Assembly (NCBI RefSeq): GCF_029227915.1 | Contig: NC_079879.1 | Coordinates: 23,700,501 to 23,764,500 of the forward strand | Reading direction: 5' to 3' | From: Hydractinia symbiolongicarpus | Lineage: Eukaryota > Cnidaria > Hydrozoa > Anthoathecata > Hydractiniidae | Length of the DNA stretch: 64,000 nucleotides | Part shown: one piece after another, positions 13,101 to 25,700 of the stretch | Layout: the number at the start of each line of letters is the position of its first letter | Numbering within the stretch: position 1 is the stretch's first letter | Notes under the pieces: model-generated | What the model was told of the DNA's origin: nothing | The model's input: only the letters and a program-made list of their open reading frames with translations | Databases searched by the model: none | Translations under genes and position numbers: made by a program

Positions 13101-16100
13101 TTCTCCAACAACAAGATTCTTCATTAAGGGTTACCTGAACTTCAAATGGTGCTTGCCTTGTTTTTGTTTTCCTGCCCCTGACGTGTATCTGAGCATGACG
13201 TTGCCGTGTAGAAAAAAGATCCACAGATGGAACTTCTACTAGGCTTACCATTTCTATCTAATGGGTTCAATTTTCTATTCCCATTTGCAAATCTTCGGGG
13301 ATTTGTTCTTTTTATGTTTTTTTATCTCTTAATTGCCTTGTAGTAATATTTTTTCTGTTAGTAGCTCCATTGTAAATGTCTTCAGTCTTCTCCATTTTGA
13401 TATCATCACTACCTTGACCAGTCATATAATTTAAAGAATCTTTTTCAGCTGCTCTTTGGCTTTGCTGTATCTTGGTTCTGTCAAAGTTGCTCTAATAAAC
13501 TGTTTAGGACGTTTAAAAAAAATTGAAATTTTAATGAAAAAACTCCTTCAGGTAATTCCATACAATTCTATATAATATAATTCCATATGATTCTTGTTGT
13601 ATAGTTCTTCAAATTCAATAATATCATCATTCGTTATCATTGATAAATGTCTGCAAAATTTTTGGAACTTTTCATATGCTCTGTGAGCTGAATGGTGCAA
13701 GTCCTTAAGATACAAGAAGTCTAACTTCTTTACAAGTTCCCTTACACCATTGGCAAAACTTAAAACGTCAAGTTCCATCTCTAAAATGCTTCTCATGCTT
13801 GACTAGTCAGTTAGACAGTAAAAAAAAATAGGGGCTTGCTTCTTCTTCCAGCAAAGTAAACAATTGCAATATCTGTACTTTTTTCTGCCTGTTCTCATAA
13901 TACATATCAGTGTTATCATTAAGTGCCTGTGCGGATTTGTAGTGTGCCATCTTTAACCGGCTAGTAACCCTCTGCTACCAGTTTTAAAGGGTGATATAAA
14001 TGTTTAACCTGATAATCCTTGTAACTCCATTTTGAATTCAACACAACTGCTATTAAACACCACAACAACACAACGTTATAATATCTGTACCAATGAATCA
14101 AACAGTAACTAAAACCCCATCCAACACTATCGTAATTAGTGTTACAGTGTAAACACAAAGAGAAGCTTAACAGATATAAAAAAGAATTAGTTTGCTAGTA
14201 TTGCAGCACTGCAGGACCAGTTTCTATGGATGTCTTAAGACATAATAATAATTTGATTATGGGGCGCTGCATTAATGTTTTATTTATGCATCTCTTACTA
14301 CTTTGTAAGTCACTTATATCAATTTTTGTATCATTGTAGGTGAACCCAGATGATATATCTTATTTTGAGTCTATATTACCTGGCCGGGTCATCACAGATG
14401 CGCATGAACTTGAAACTCACAATACGGATTGGTTGCATTTAGTCAGGTAGTGGTTTCATTGTATCATTTGTTTGTGACATGAGCTGATTTCGTGTTAATG
14501 CTTGGAGTATTTTTTGTTGAAATAGCAAATGCCATGTATTTTTAATGATTCCATTGGATTTTCTACAGACTTACAAGTGGTTTACTAAGATTTACAGACG
14601 GCTTGCTTTTGCCAAGCACCCATGATGGCATATTGGTTAAATAGTCAAATCAAATGATTGTCTATTTTATGACTAACTTGCCATAGGTTTAGACTTACAC
14701 CATTCTTATTACATTCTTACACCCTTTTTTCTGTATCTGCTTATCTTTCACACACCTGAATTTTAGGACAAAGAGGATATGTCGACGATCTTTTATTAAA
14801 CATGTTTAAATATACATCCAATTATGTATAGGGTTAGATATTGCACATCTTTTAATTTCCTTCAGATCTAAAACAGCAACTGATGTGTTAGATTTAATTT
14901 AACATTCCTATTCTTCTGGACCTTTTTTTGTTAATTTTAAAAATCTTTGATTTGAGTGGTATTAAACGCACTAAAAAAAGACTATTTAAATATGGAATTT
15001 ATTTTGTTTTTAGAGGCATGAGCAAGGTGATGTTAAGGCCTAAAACAACCGAAGAAGTATCAAAGATTGTAAAATATTGCAATGAAAAGATGTAAGTGCT
15101 CAGATATTGTTTTGATAAAATCAAATCTATTTTTCTTTTTAAAAAGACTTCTTTAAATTTTGCAGATATAGACAGCAGTTTCTTAAATAAATAAATAAAT
15201 TATTAATTAATGTGTCAGTGCCCAATGTTTGATGGTGTATAAACTTTGAAATAATACTAGTTAGGCAACTAGTAAATCAATAGAAGAATACGAGTTAGCA
15301 TTTTTGTTTCTTACAAATCTTGTACATAACCACTTACACTCTATAGTAAATGTCATACAACTTACTTTTCATAGAAGCTGAAGAAAGGGTTTGTAAACAC
15401 CTTATAACTTAACACGTTGCGTTTGAAACTAAGTAAAACATGTTGTGATGTTTTTTATTTAAACAAAACTTTTACATAAATAAAGAGCAATATACACATC
15501 ATACATGGAATATACATTTTCTCACTACACAACTTGTCGACCACTAAAAAAACATTTTCTTCACGTTGGTTATTTAGGTGCTACAAAACATAACAAGGTC
15601 TTGCTATTTTCTGTTTTTTAAAAGACCAGAAAATAATCCTCTCTTCAGTTTCGTCAATAAAAAAAGCCAGGCGTGCAACACGTTGTACCTGAAATTGTTT
15701 CTGGTGTTTGATTTTTATTTCTACAATTATTAATTCATAACAAAGAACAATGTTACTGAAAGTAAATTCTGTCTTGTTTTTTTTATTTATTTTTTCTATA
15801 CAGTAAAAAATTAAAGCCATAGTCTTAAAGTATTCCATTTAATTACACATTTTTATCACCACTATAATAATCATCACAAAGGAGGGTGTTACAACAATTT
15901 CTTGTTCTTCACTTGCCATTATACTGTTTTAATGATAATCTTGCTGTGTAACGTTTAGTCAATTTATTTTTGAATGATATTGTTTCTTATGTGTGCAGTT
16001 AAGATCTGAAAACAGCATACCCAATCTTTTCACACACGCTAGATTTTCAAGATTGCTTTTATACTTTTAGGTTAGCCATTTGTCCACAAGGTGGTAATAC

Positions 16101-16727
16101 TGGTCTTGTAGGTATGGAAAGAATTTATATCACCATGTTAAGCTGAATTTCAACCTTAGGAAAAAACTGAACATATATCAATTAATCTTATATATTAATT
16201 CCCTTGCGTGACTAAAACTGTGAGTCCACGACACGGAAATCACGGGTCACTTTCTTATGACGTGGCTGTACGCTAAAATTTAACTAAAAAGATTAGGGAT
16301 GTACTTCATAGAAATCGCACATAAGCTGTAAATATATAACCCGCTGCTAATAACGATATAAATATATATACCTTTATGCCAAAAAACTCTATGTTAGCAT
16401 ATATATATAGGTATCGCTACATATGAAACGGTATTAGATATTCACAAAGCATACGGACTGTTAAATGAAGTTCCTAGCATAAAACGGAAATTGTGTTTAC
16501 GAAAAAGATGGCTGTTCTTTTTGAGTATTCTCTACTCTTTCATTCAAAATAAATCTTTAAAAAAACATTTAAAGAAGAGCATGGTTTTATAAATTAATCA
16601 TAGCAAGGTTCTGTAAGGTTTTTTCATGTTTTATTTTCAGTTTTGATTATATTATTGTTGCCGGACATGTTTTATAGCTAGCATCATAAAAAGCCAACCA
16701 CCACCAACAACTAGCTAGCTAGCTAGG

Positions 16728-16758
<31 letters not shown>

Positions 16759-19700
16759 CCATGTTCTTTATACCTAGCTAAGTCTCCAGTTTATATTTAA
16801 GTGACTAGCTATTAGCTGCTGTAGCTAGCTAATGCTAGCTTTAAACTAAAGATTCCCAGTATATATATTCCCACAAAACACATCAAACGTTATTAACCCT
16901 GAAAATTTTAAACATTTTCCTGGGTTTTTTTTGGTTTGCGAAGTTCTTTTCCTCCAAATATTCTGAAAATAAAGTTCAGAAATTACTTATTTTTAAAATG
17001 TAAATTTAATTTGTTTCAAATTGTGGGCAAAAACCTTAATCAGCATGCTAAAAGAACTGACTTTTCTTAATTTAGAATTATATACTAAACACAACCATTT
17101 TCTTACATTTAGTGTAAACTTTTGTGCGTATGGCTTATATTTAATACACCAAAAGAGCTACTTTGTTGATTTCAATTTTATACTCTTTGTAAGCTATTTT
17201 TTTCTTTTTAAACCTGATCTTAGTTGTTTTTAATTTACAGGCTGTGTCTGTGAAACTTTAAGGGGAACATTTGGTGGAAGACAATGGCATGACATATACT
17301 GATAGAACTGATTTTTGTTGTGTTAGATGTTATATTTGAACCTTTTTGACATTTTATGTTAATTTTGCGAGGAAGGACCATATATATATACACAGAAGAA
17401 GAATTCAATTTTACACCTTGCAAGCTTTGTTTTTCTATATTTTGTATAAATTCTTACTGGGGAGGACTCCGTGCAATATATCGAAATGACTGATCCTTCT
17501 CGATTTAAATTTGATGTGTTCTAAATCGTATATAGTTTTGGAAATTTTGTGTAAGATTTAATGGGTAAGGGCTAGATGCAATATGTCAAAAAAACTTTTT
17601 TTGTTGAATCAGAAGCACTCCCTACAACTATTCTTTTTTTTACAGTTTGTGAAGCTTTTGTGAGGAAAGAGTGTATGCAATATTATCGAAATAACTGATT
17701 TTTGTTGCAAACTGTTTTTCTTTGGCATTTTGGATTAAAATATTGTTTTAGAGGGCATATGCAGTAGATATATGTACTGAAATAGTTAAATTTTGCAAAC
17801 TTTGATTTTGTCGTTACCTCTCATTTTTTACATTTTGATTAAACTTTTGTGGGAGACTGTCGGTATGCGAAGGACCAAAATAAGAGATTTTAGTATTATT
17901 TAGAATTTGTGTTTTGTGTTGCAAAATTGGTGCAAAAATTGACATAAAATGAACTTATATACAGATTGATTGCTGTTGTTTAACATGACTCATTATGACT
18001 TATATATATATATTATGAAAATTTGTGACAGAATACTATGTGAGATTTGAAATTTTGTTTACTTTATTGATGGTAAAACAGCATGCAAGTTGCTAAAAGG
18101 ACTTCATTAATTTTAGATTTAAACACCGTTATTTTGTTGGCATTTTGTCTAAAGTTTAGTGAGGAAGGACCGTATGCAATATATCAAATAATGTTTTATT
18201 GCATTATAATTTATCCTTGCAAATCCCTTTTTAACACCTTAGATAAAAATTTCAACTTAGGCAAAATTTATTGTTTATTTTTCACATTTTGTGTCAACCT
18301 TTGGCAGGGTTTGCAATAAACTAACTGATTTTAACATATACAATGAGAGGGATTTGTGTTTGACATTGATCAGCTTTTTTGTATATATGTGGCGTTTTGA
18401 GTGATTTAAATTTTATGGGTGAGATGTATGTTGAAATGCTTTTAAAAACTTTTTTCCGAATAATTTTCGCATTTGTCAGATGGTCAGAGCAAGTAATTTT
18501 AGTAGATTTAGATTTTAAATGTCACATAAATACTACAGTTGTTAAAAACCTTTATTTTTTTGGTCATTTTTATAATAATGCAGATGTAAGATGCGCACTG
18601 CTGTATTGTTTGTTTTTTGATGGACATATATCTGCTACATAAATTAAATGGAATACAGTGGATTCTTCCACGGGAAACAGCTAGTTGATTATTATGTCTA
18701 TTATTTCTTTGTCTTTGTCAGCCAGGTTTTAGAATTATTTCTTTATTTGGTTTTACAATCCTGTTTAGATTTCAAAAATAATTTCCACAAGCAATCATTT
18801 TAGTTCACTTGGCAAAACTTACTATGAATTTTGGCCTTGGGATTTTAGACTTTTTAATTATATTTAATATCATAAAGAGGGTAGCCACACAGACCCATCT
18901 TCTAAATAAAATAATACAAAAAAAATGAAAACCCTGCTGAAGTCTTCTAATTTTGACTCGAAATATTAATTCCTTCTGAAATTTATCAAAATTGTTTATG
19001 ACAACATCAATTATTTTTTAAAACAGTAACTTCTTGTTAGTACATTTTACTACTCAAAATGAAGTAAAGGTTGTTAAGGTGGAGATTTACATATTTGTAA
19101 TTAGTGATCGGTTGGAGATACAATAGTGTAAAATCGCTTTTTAAAAAGAATAAAAAACCTAAATTTCCTACAAATTTTTTTTAATTTTTCCATCAATGAC
19201 AACTTTTCCAATAAAATTTCTCAATACGATTTTCACATAAGTGACCATAATTTGAAGATTAATTTCCATAAGAAAAATTTTTGATTAAGAGTTTAGACAT
19301 AAAAAGTGCCAGACTTACAAATATTGCCAGCCTTAGATAAGAGTACTAGAGAATGCTACTGTTTCAATTTTTCTTGCTTATATTTTTATTTAGGAGGTAG
19401 TGTTCCTGTCTTTGATGAAATTATTTTATCCATGTCGTTGATGAAGCAAATTGAACAGGTTGATGCAATTGCAGGTTTGTGCAATACAATCTTTTTTTTT
19501 AAATTGTAATTGTCGATAATGGCGTAAAAGTCTCACACAAGTTTTGTTTTCTACTAGGAACTACTGTGTGTCAGTCAGGGGTGGTACTTGAAGCCTTGGA
19601 TGACCACCTTGCAGAGCAGAATTTGATGGTTCCACTTGATCTTGGGGCAAAAGGGAGGTAAGGGACTGTTTGTATGAGATGGGTTGGGCCGGTCTAGCCT

Positions 19701-22700
19701 GGTACAAACTTATTATTGTTTAAAAAAAATAGAATGTTGGAATCTTGTGGTAAATAACAATGTGATTGTTAGTTTTAGGGAAGACTGTTTTTGCAATGGT
19801 CAACAGTAAACACTGCTTTTGAAATAGTTAACAAACGTCTCATTGCATATATATCATGTATACGAAGAGATTACTCAAAATTGCTCAAATTATCACTTTT
19901 GTGGCTTTTAAAACATCTTAGGAACCGGCTGTTTTTGAGAAAACACGAGAAAAAAACTTTAAATAAATAAAACTGATTAGATTAAGAAACTGTTGCACAC
20001 ATGTTGTCACCAACATGTCCGTTGCTCTATTTATGGTTTATGATATTTTCTTGCAAAAATTTTAGTTGTCACATTGGTGGGAATGTTTCGACAAATGCTG
20101 GTGGCTTACGATACCTCCGATATGGATCACTACATGGTACTGTGTTAGGAGTAGAAGCTGTAATTACTTTCATGTCTTGTTTTCCAATTTAAGTTGTTGA
20201 CAAAAATCCCTACAATCAATTTCTTGATATTGACTATTTAATTTAATTATGAGGATTTTGTTTCCAGGTCCTAGCTGATGGAACTATTTTGGATTGTTTG
20301 TCGACATTGAAGAAAGATAATACAGGTTTTCTGTTATATATTTTTTTTATTAAAATTTGTGACAAATCAATTTTATATTTTAAATTTCGCCTCCTCATAC
20401 TGCACTACATAAGCTCGTGTTCTCAACATCAAAATTTAAAAGATGGCACAACAACTCTTTTCAGTGTCCTTCTTTGAAATAAGTGACCTTTAAATTATTG
20501 CTTGACCTGAATTTTTTTTTACATTTTTGCAGTTATAGATCGTTAAAGACATGCTCCTCAAAATATTTTTAGTTTAATCTGAATATTTTAAATTTGTTTA
20601 CACTGACTTTCAGGTTATGATTTAAAACAACTTTTTATTGGATCAGAAGGAACTCTGGGTATAATAACGAAAGTGGCTTTGGCAACACCACATCGACCTC
20701 AGGTGTGACAAATTTTTTTTGAGCTTGCACGTAATATCAAAAAAGCAACTTCTAGCCAGTTTTTCTAGATTTATTTTCACTTTGACTGACCAATCAATTT
20801 ATGTGCATGTTTTTATAAGCAAGTGAAAATTCAAAGTCAGGCTTGAATTTGCTTTTGCGAAAAACACAATCAGCTCAAAGAATGCTCGCGTATGCTTAAA
20901 CTTAAAAAAATGAGTGAAAGTTTAAACAATATAGTCTTATTGTATATGTGGTTAAAAATGTCTGTGTATAATCAAAATACTCACAGCACAAGAAAAAAAA
21001 ACAAAGTATGCACCAAGGCTGCGAAACTTTTTCCTATTTCGGCCTAAATTGTTTATAAGCGTTATGCTTATAAAAAACATGTGTATCAATTCATGACTTT
21101 TAATTTTTGCGATCTTAATCAAATATGACCTGTCTGTTATTGTTTTGTTCGTAGTCAGTGAATTTGGCGTTCCTTGGCATTCGCTCCTTTGACGATGTTC
21201 ACAAAACCTATTTGAAAGCCAAAGAAATGCTTGGCGAAGTCCTTTCAGGTCAGCTGTCATATTGTTAATAAAGTTATGCCGACATTAGAAAACCTTTTTG
21301 ACCACAAAAAAGTCTCTAGGTATTTATTTAGTTTTTCAATTATTTTTCCACAGCTTTTGAGTTCTTGGATTCGGAATGTATGAAAACTGTGAAAGACAAC
21401 TTGAAGTTGAATAATCCCATCAAAATGGATTATCCGTTTTATGTGCTCGTTGAAACATCAGGCTCCAATGAAGAACACGATTCCGATGTATGACCTTTAG
21501 TTATTGTTTGCATGCCACTTTTGCGTCGTGCACAATTAGTTCATTTACCACAACGCAAGAATAAAACGAAACAAGAAGAATATTTTCAATTGATTGGCTA
21601 TTACCTAATTTGGTGTTTTTCTGTCCCTGTCCAAAAGAAAAGTTGCAACCATTCCATCTTTCAGTTTGGATCAGAACGGAAATCTTATTAAAAAAAATTT
21701 TTTTCGATTCAATTAGATCCATTCCATTCTTCAGTGAAAATCTAGATTAAGAAAGAAATCCTTTGTGACAATCATCCGAACTGTGTAATGAAAAACGTTG
21801 AAAAAAGATGTTCTTTATTCATAGAAATTAACCACATTTCTTGAAACGATTATGAGCGAAGAAATTGTTACAGATGGAATGCTTGCTACAGAACCGTCCA
21901 AGGTATGATTTCACTATTATTTTAATCCCAAGTGGCAGGTGTAATTTTGTTTCACATGGCTGTCAGTAAGCACAGAAATTACTAGCATTGTACTCCATCT
22001 AAAATCATCTAGAACAATGTCTGTCGACTAACTAGCAAAGTTTCAGAATAACTAAAGACGAATGTGACTTTTAATCTAACATCCTGTATAACTTGTCAAC
22101 CTGTGACTAACTAGAACTGTATAAACAGAATAAAAATTTTGGTGTATATTTCTAATCATCTGTAGTTTATTAGTTTAATTTTGTAGTGTTTTGCTATGTT
22201 AATCGATTTCGAATATATTTCCAAACAATTATGCTATTTTGCAGAACGGTTACAACTATTTTACTTAACGTTTGTAAGTATTTTTCTGAATAGTAATGGT
22301 TTTTTTGCAGAACGGTTTTAACTATTTCACTGAAAGTAAGTACTTTGTCGAACAATAATACCCATTTTTCAGTATGGTTACAACTGCTTCACCTAACATT
22401 TTAGGTATTTTGCGAAACAGTTTAACTGATTTTCAGAACAGTACAGCTATTTTGCAGTACAGTTTCAACCATATTGCAGAACAGTAACAACTATTGCGCT
22501 CAATGGTTATAACTGTTTCTGCAAAGGGTTTTAAGTAACGAACGTTTTCTATTATAGATACACGAAGTATGGAAAGTCAGGGAAAGCATTGCAGAAGCGC
22601 TGTTAGGTGATGGAGAGGGCTGTTTCAAAGTATGATTTTAATTTTAGTGTATATACAATGTAACCTGCACACGACTACACCCGTACCTATTTTAAATCAC

Positions 22701-25700
22701 AGTACCTTGTGGACACCAATTGAATTTTTAAGGTTGATTCTCCTGTTTGTTTTTGTTGATTGTAACTTAAATCGGTGATTAGAGTAGTCCAGGATTGCAC
22801 AAATTCGGCCAAAAAAAGTTCCAACAAACAAGTACACACCAGCGTGTTTTTTTTTGTTTTTTAATCTGGGTGTGTATATATTTTGTGCAACGTTTATCCT
22901 GCCATTCTGTGATGGTGGTGGTGGTTGTCAGTAATGTGCTCCTCATTTAGCGACAGTCAAACTCTATAATATTTGCGAAATGGTAAAATAAAGACGATAA
23001 TATTTTTTAAAAAACTATTTTCTTTTTTTCTTGCTAATGTTTGCATTAATTTTTTTGTAACTCCGACAAAATTATAATAACATCAGCAGAAATACGTCGA
23101 ATTTAGACCTTTAGAGGCCAGTATTTATTTTCCTCCATTTTGGCTACCAGACTGATCTACCTTGTTTCACACGTATATTGTTTATTTCTATTTGTTATTT
23201 TGAGCTATTGATTTTAGTATGACATATCTCTGCCTCTGCACAGCATGTACAACATCGTTGATATAATGCGCGAAAAGTTTGGCGATCAAGTCAATCGCGT
23301 TGTCGGTTACGGTCATTTTGGAGATGGTGAGTAATTTAAGCGTGAAGAATTTTATCGTAATTTGATAGCAGACACCAGTAGTTGTTGTTTGTAGTTAGCT
23401 GAACTAGAAACAATGCCATCTGTATGATCTGTATGGTATAGCGACCCCTTCTTCTAGCAGACACTATGAGACCTTAAAAATTGCCGCTATAGAGAGATGT
23501 CTGCGACATGGAGGTTCTTTGGAATTGGCTTATATTGCTTTAAAAACCTACTTTTGAGAGTTAGTGTCTAGTAAAAAACCGTAAGAAGTGCCAAGAGCTT
23601 AATTTTAAAAGCAGAAACTGAGAGAAGAAAAATTAAATTTTAAATTTGTGTGGTCGTCATGTAATTCAACTGTTTCTGTAACTCGTCTAGTTTTTTGTAA
23701 CTCGCCTGATTTTTTGTAACTCGCCTGATTTTATTACTTTTGAAAAATCTTGTTTAGGTAACTTACATATGAATCTGGTTGCGCCAACTTACGATAAAGA
23801 ATTGTTAACAACAATTGAGCCAATCATTTTTGAGTACACAGGTAGGAATTATTATATGGGAAACTCTGAGACTTTACAACCTGTTGGTTAACCTGGTGAC
23901 AGACTTCTAAATTTTTGTAAAACTTTTAAAAAGTGTGTTTCACCGATAGTGATTTCTCTAATTTGGGAGTTCATCCCATGATTTTTGACTTGTACTGACT
24001 TCAGTTTCTGACAGAATCCCCTAAGAAAATGCCCTTAATTTATGATAATTATTTCGTTTTTTTTTTTTTTTGTTACAAAGAAAAAAATGGCGGCAGTATC
24101 AGTGCTGAACATGGTGTTGGATTCAAAAAACGGAATTTTATCCATCACTCAAGAAAACCGGAAGCGATTGCTTTAATGAGAAATTTAAAGAACATGATGG
24201 ATCCAAAGGTAGAAACCTACGCTTTTTTGTTGTTGTCTATCATATTTTAAATATAAAGACAAAATTAGCTGAAGAAGTCGGATTTTCTAATTGTAATAGA
24301 GAAACCATGCCTGTGGCGTAACTAGTAAAATCTATAGGAACTGTTATCAATAAGGGTCCTGCGAATGATGTCCTAGTGCATTTATAGCTCCCATTTGAAC
24401 TACGGAAGGCGTCCAAGCAGCTCAACTAGACAACTGCCTAAGATATCAATCTCAAAATGCCAGTTCAAGAAGCAGTAGCTACTATAATGCCAGAAATATG
24501 GTTACGAAAGACATTTCCAGCTGTAGTTTTTGCAAATAGTAACATTCCTGAGAACCGATACAGGGTATGTCGTAACGAAGAAAAAATTTTAAGTTTACCA
24601 CCAGACAGTACGGATATTTTTAAACGAAACATGTTGGATAGATACATGGATAGACCAAATTTAGAATTTAAAAAAGGCAGATACCCCATGTTGGAACAAA
24701 TGTGTTATGCTGAGTTCTTGTCAAAGGGGAAGTAAGCTCTAATTTTTTATTTAAAAAAACAGTAGCCATAACAAAAAAAAATTGAAATACCTGTTTCTTC
24801 TCCATCTTCGTTATTCTGACCACTTTGCAATTTTAAAAGGATGGAGTCGAGTTGAAATTATGACGTTTTTTAGTTCAGAAAGCGTAGTGTGCTGGTGGTG
24901 GTAGTAGTATTAGTTGTTAATTTACTTAAACATTCAAGTTCAAATGGTTGAAAACATGCCTAATTGCGCCACCATCAACTGCATTAACAGAATTAGTAAT
25001 AATAAATCAAAATAAAATGTTGACGATGTTGTAGTTTTTTTCAAAATTCCCAGCGCAGAAAAAAAAGAGCTTCGAAAAAGATGGTCACATAACATTTTAG
25101 AAGAACTGGTCCCTTGCCTAAGGATTCAGGATTTTATATACGTTCCACGCACTTTGAGCCAGACTGCTATGAAAGAGACATAAATCATTTGATTTTGTAT
25201 GTATCGACCAAACACTTTCGTATTTGTTTATCAAAATAAAAAGATACAAGCTCTGTATAAACTTCGTGGTGTTCGTAACCAACAATTACATACCAAGCCA
25301 ATAAAAATCATATTTTACACAATGATAATTCTTTCTTTTAACATTAATGATTTCCTAATAACTTCGTTTCGTTGATTCATTTTTTTCAAACTTACTTTGA
25401 CTTTCAAGTTCAAAAATTATGCACCTCACAACAAGTAAATGTTTTTCTTCGTCGCATGCATGTCTTGACAGACGGGGGTAATGACGACAATTCGAAAATA
25501 TCTATGGTCTTTAGAGTACACATTGGTATGTCTTTCTAAAAATCTTTTTCTAATCAATTATGTACCCATCAAATCTATAATACATGTTTTTTCCTAAAAT
25601 AGGAACTTTAAAATTTACCCCTTGTTCACGTAAACTCATTGAGAGCACATCTCACTATTGTATTTCTTCATTAGAACACATCTTCGGTATTCTATTTTTC

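Noticed and set aside
13033-13251. 72-codon minus-strand ORF next to the Copia gag relic
   Set aside because: I could not align it to a Gag or Pol motif with any confidence; it may be transposon-derived but cannot be supported.
17021-17233. 70-codon plus-strand ORF in D2HGDH intron 4
   Set aside because: Low-complexity, Phe/Leu-rich translation of AT-rich intron sequence; not needed to complete the D2HGDH frame.
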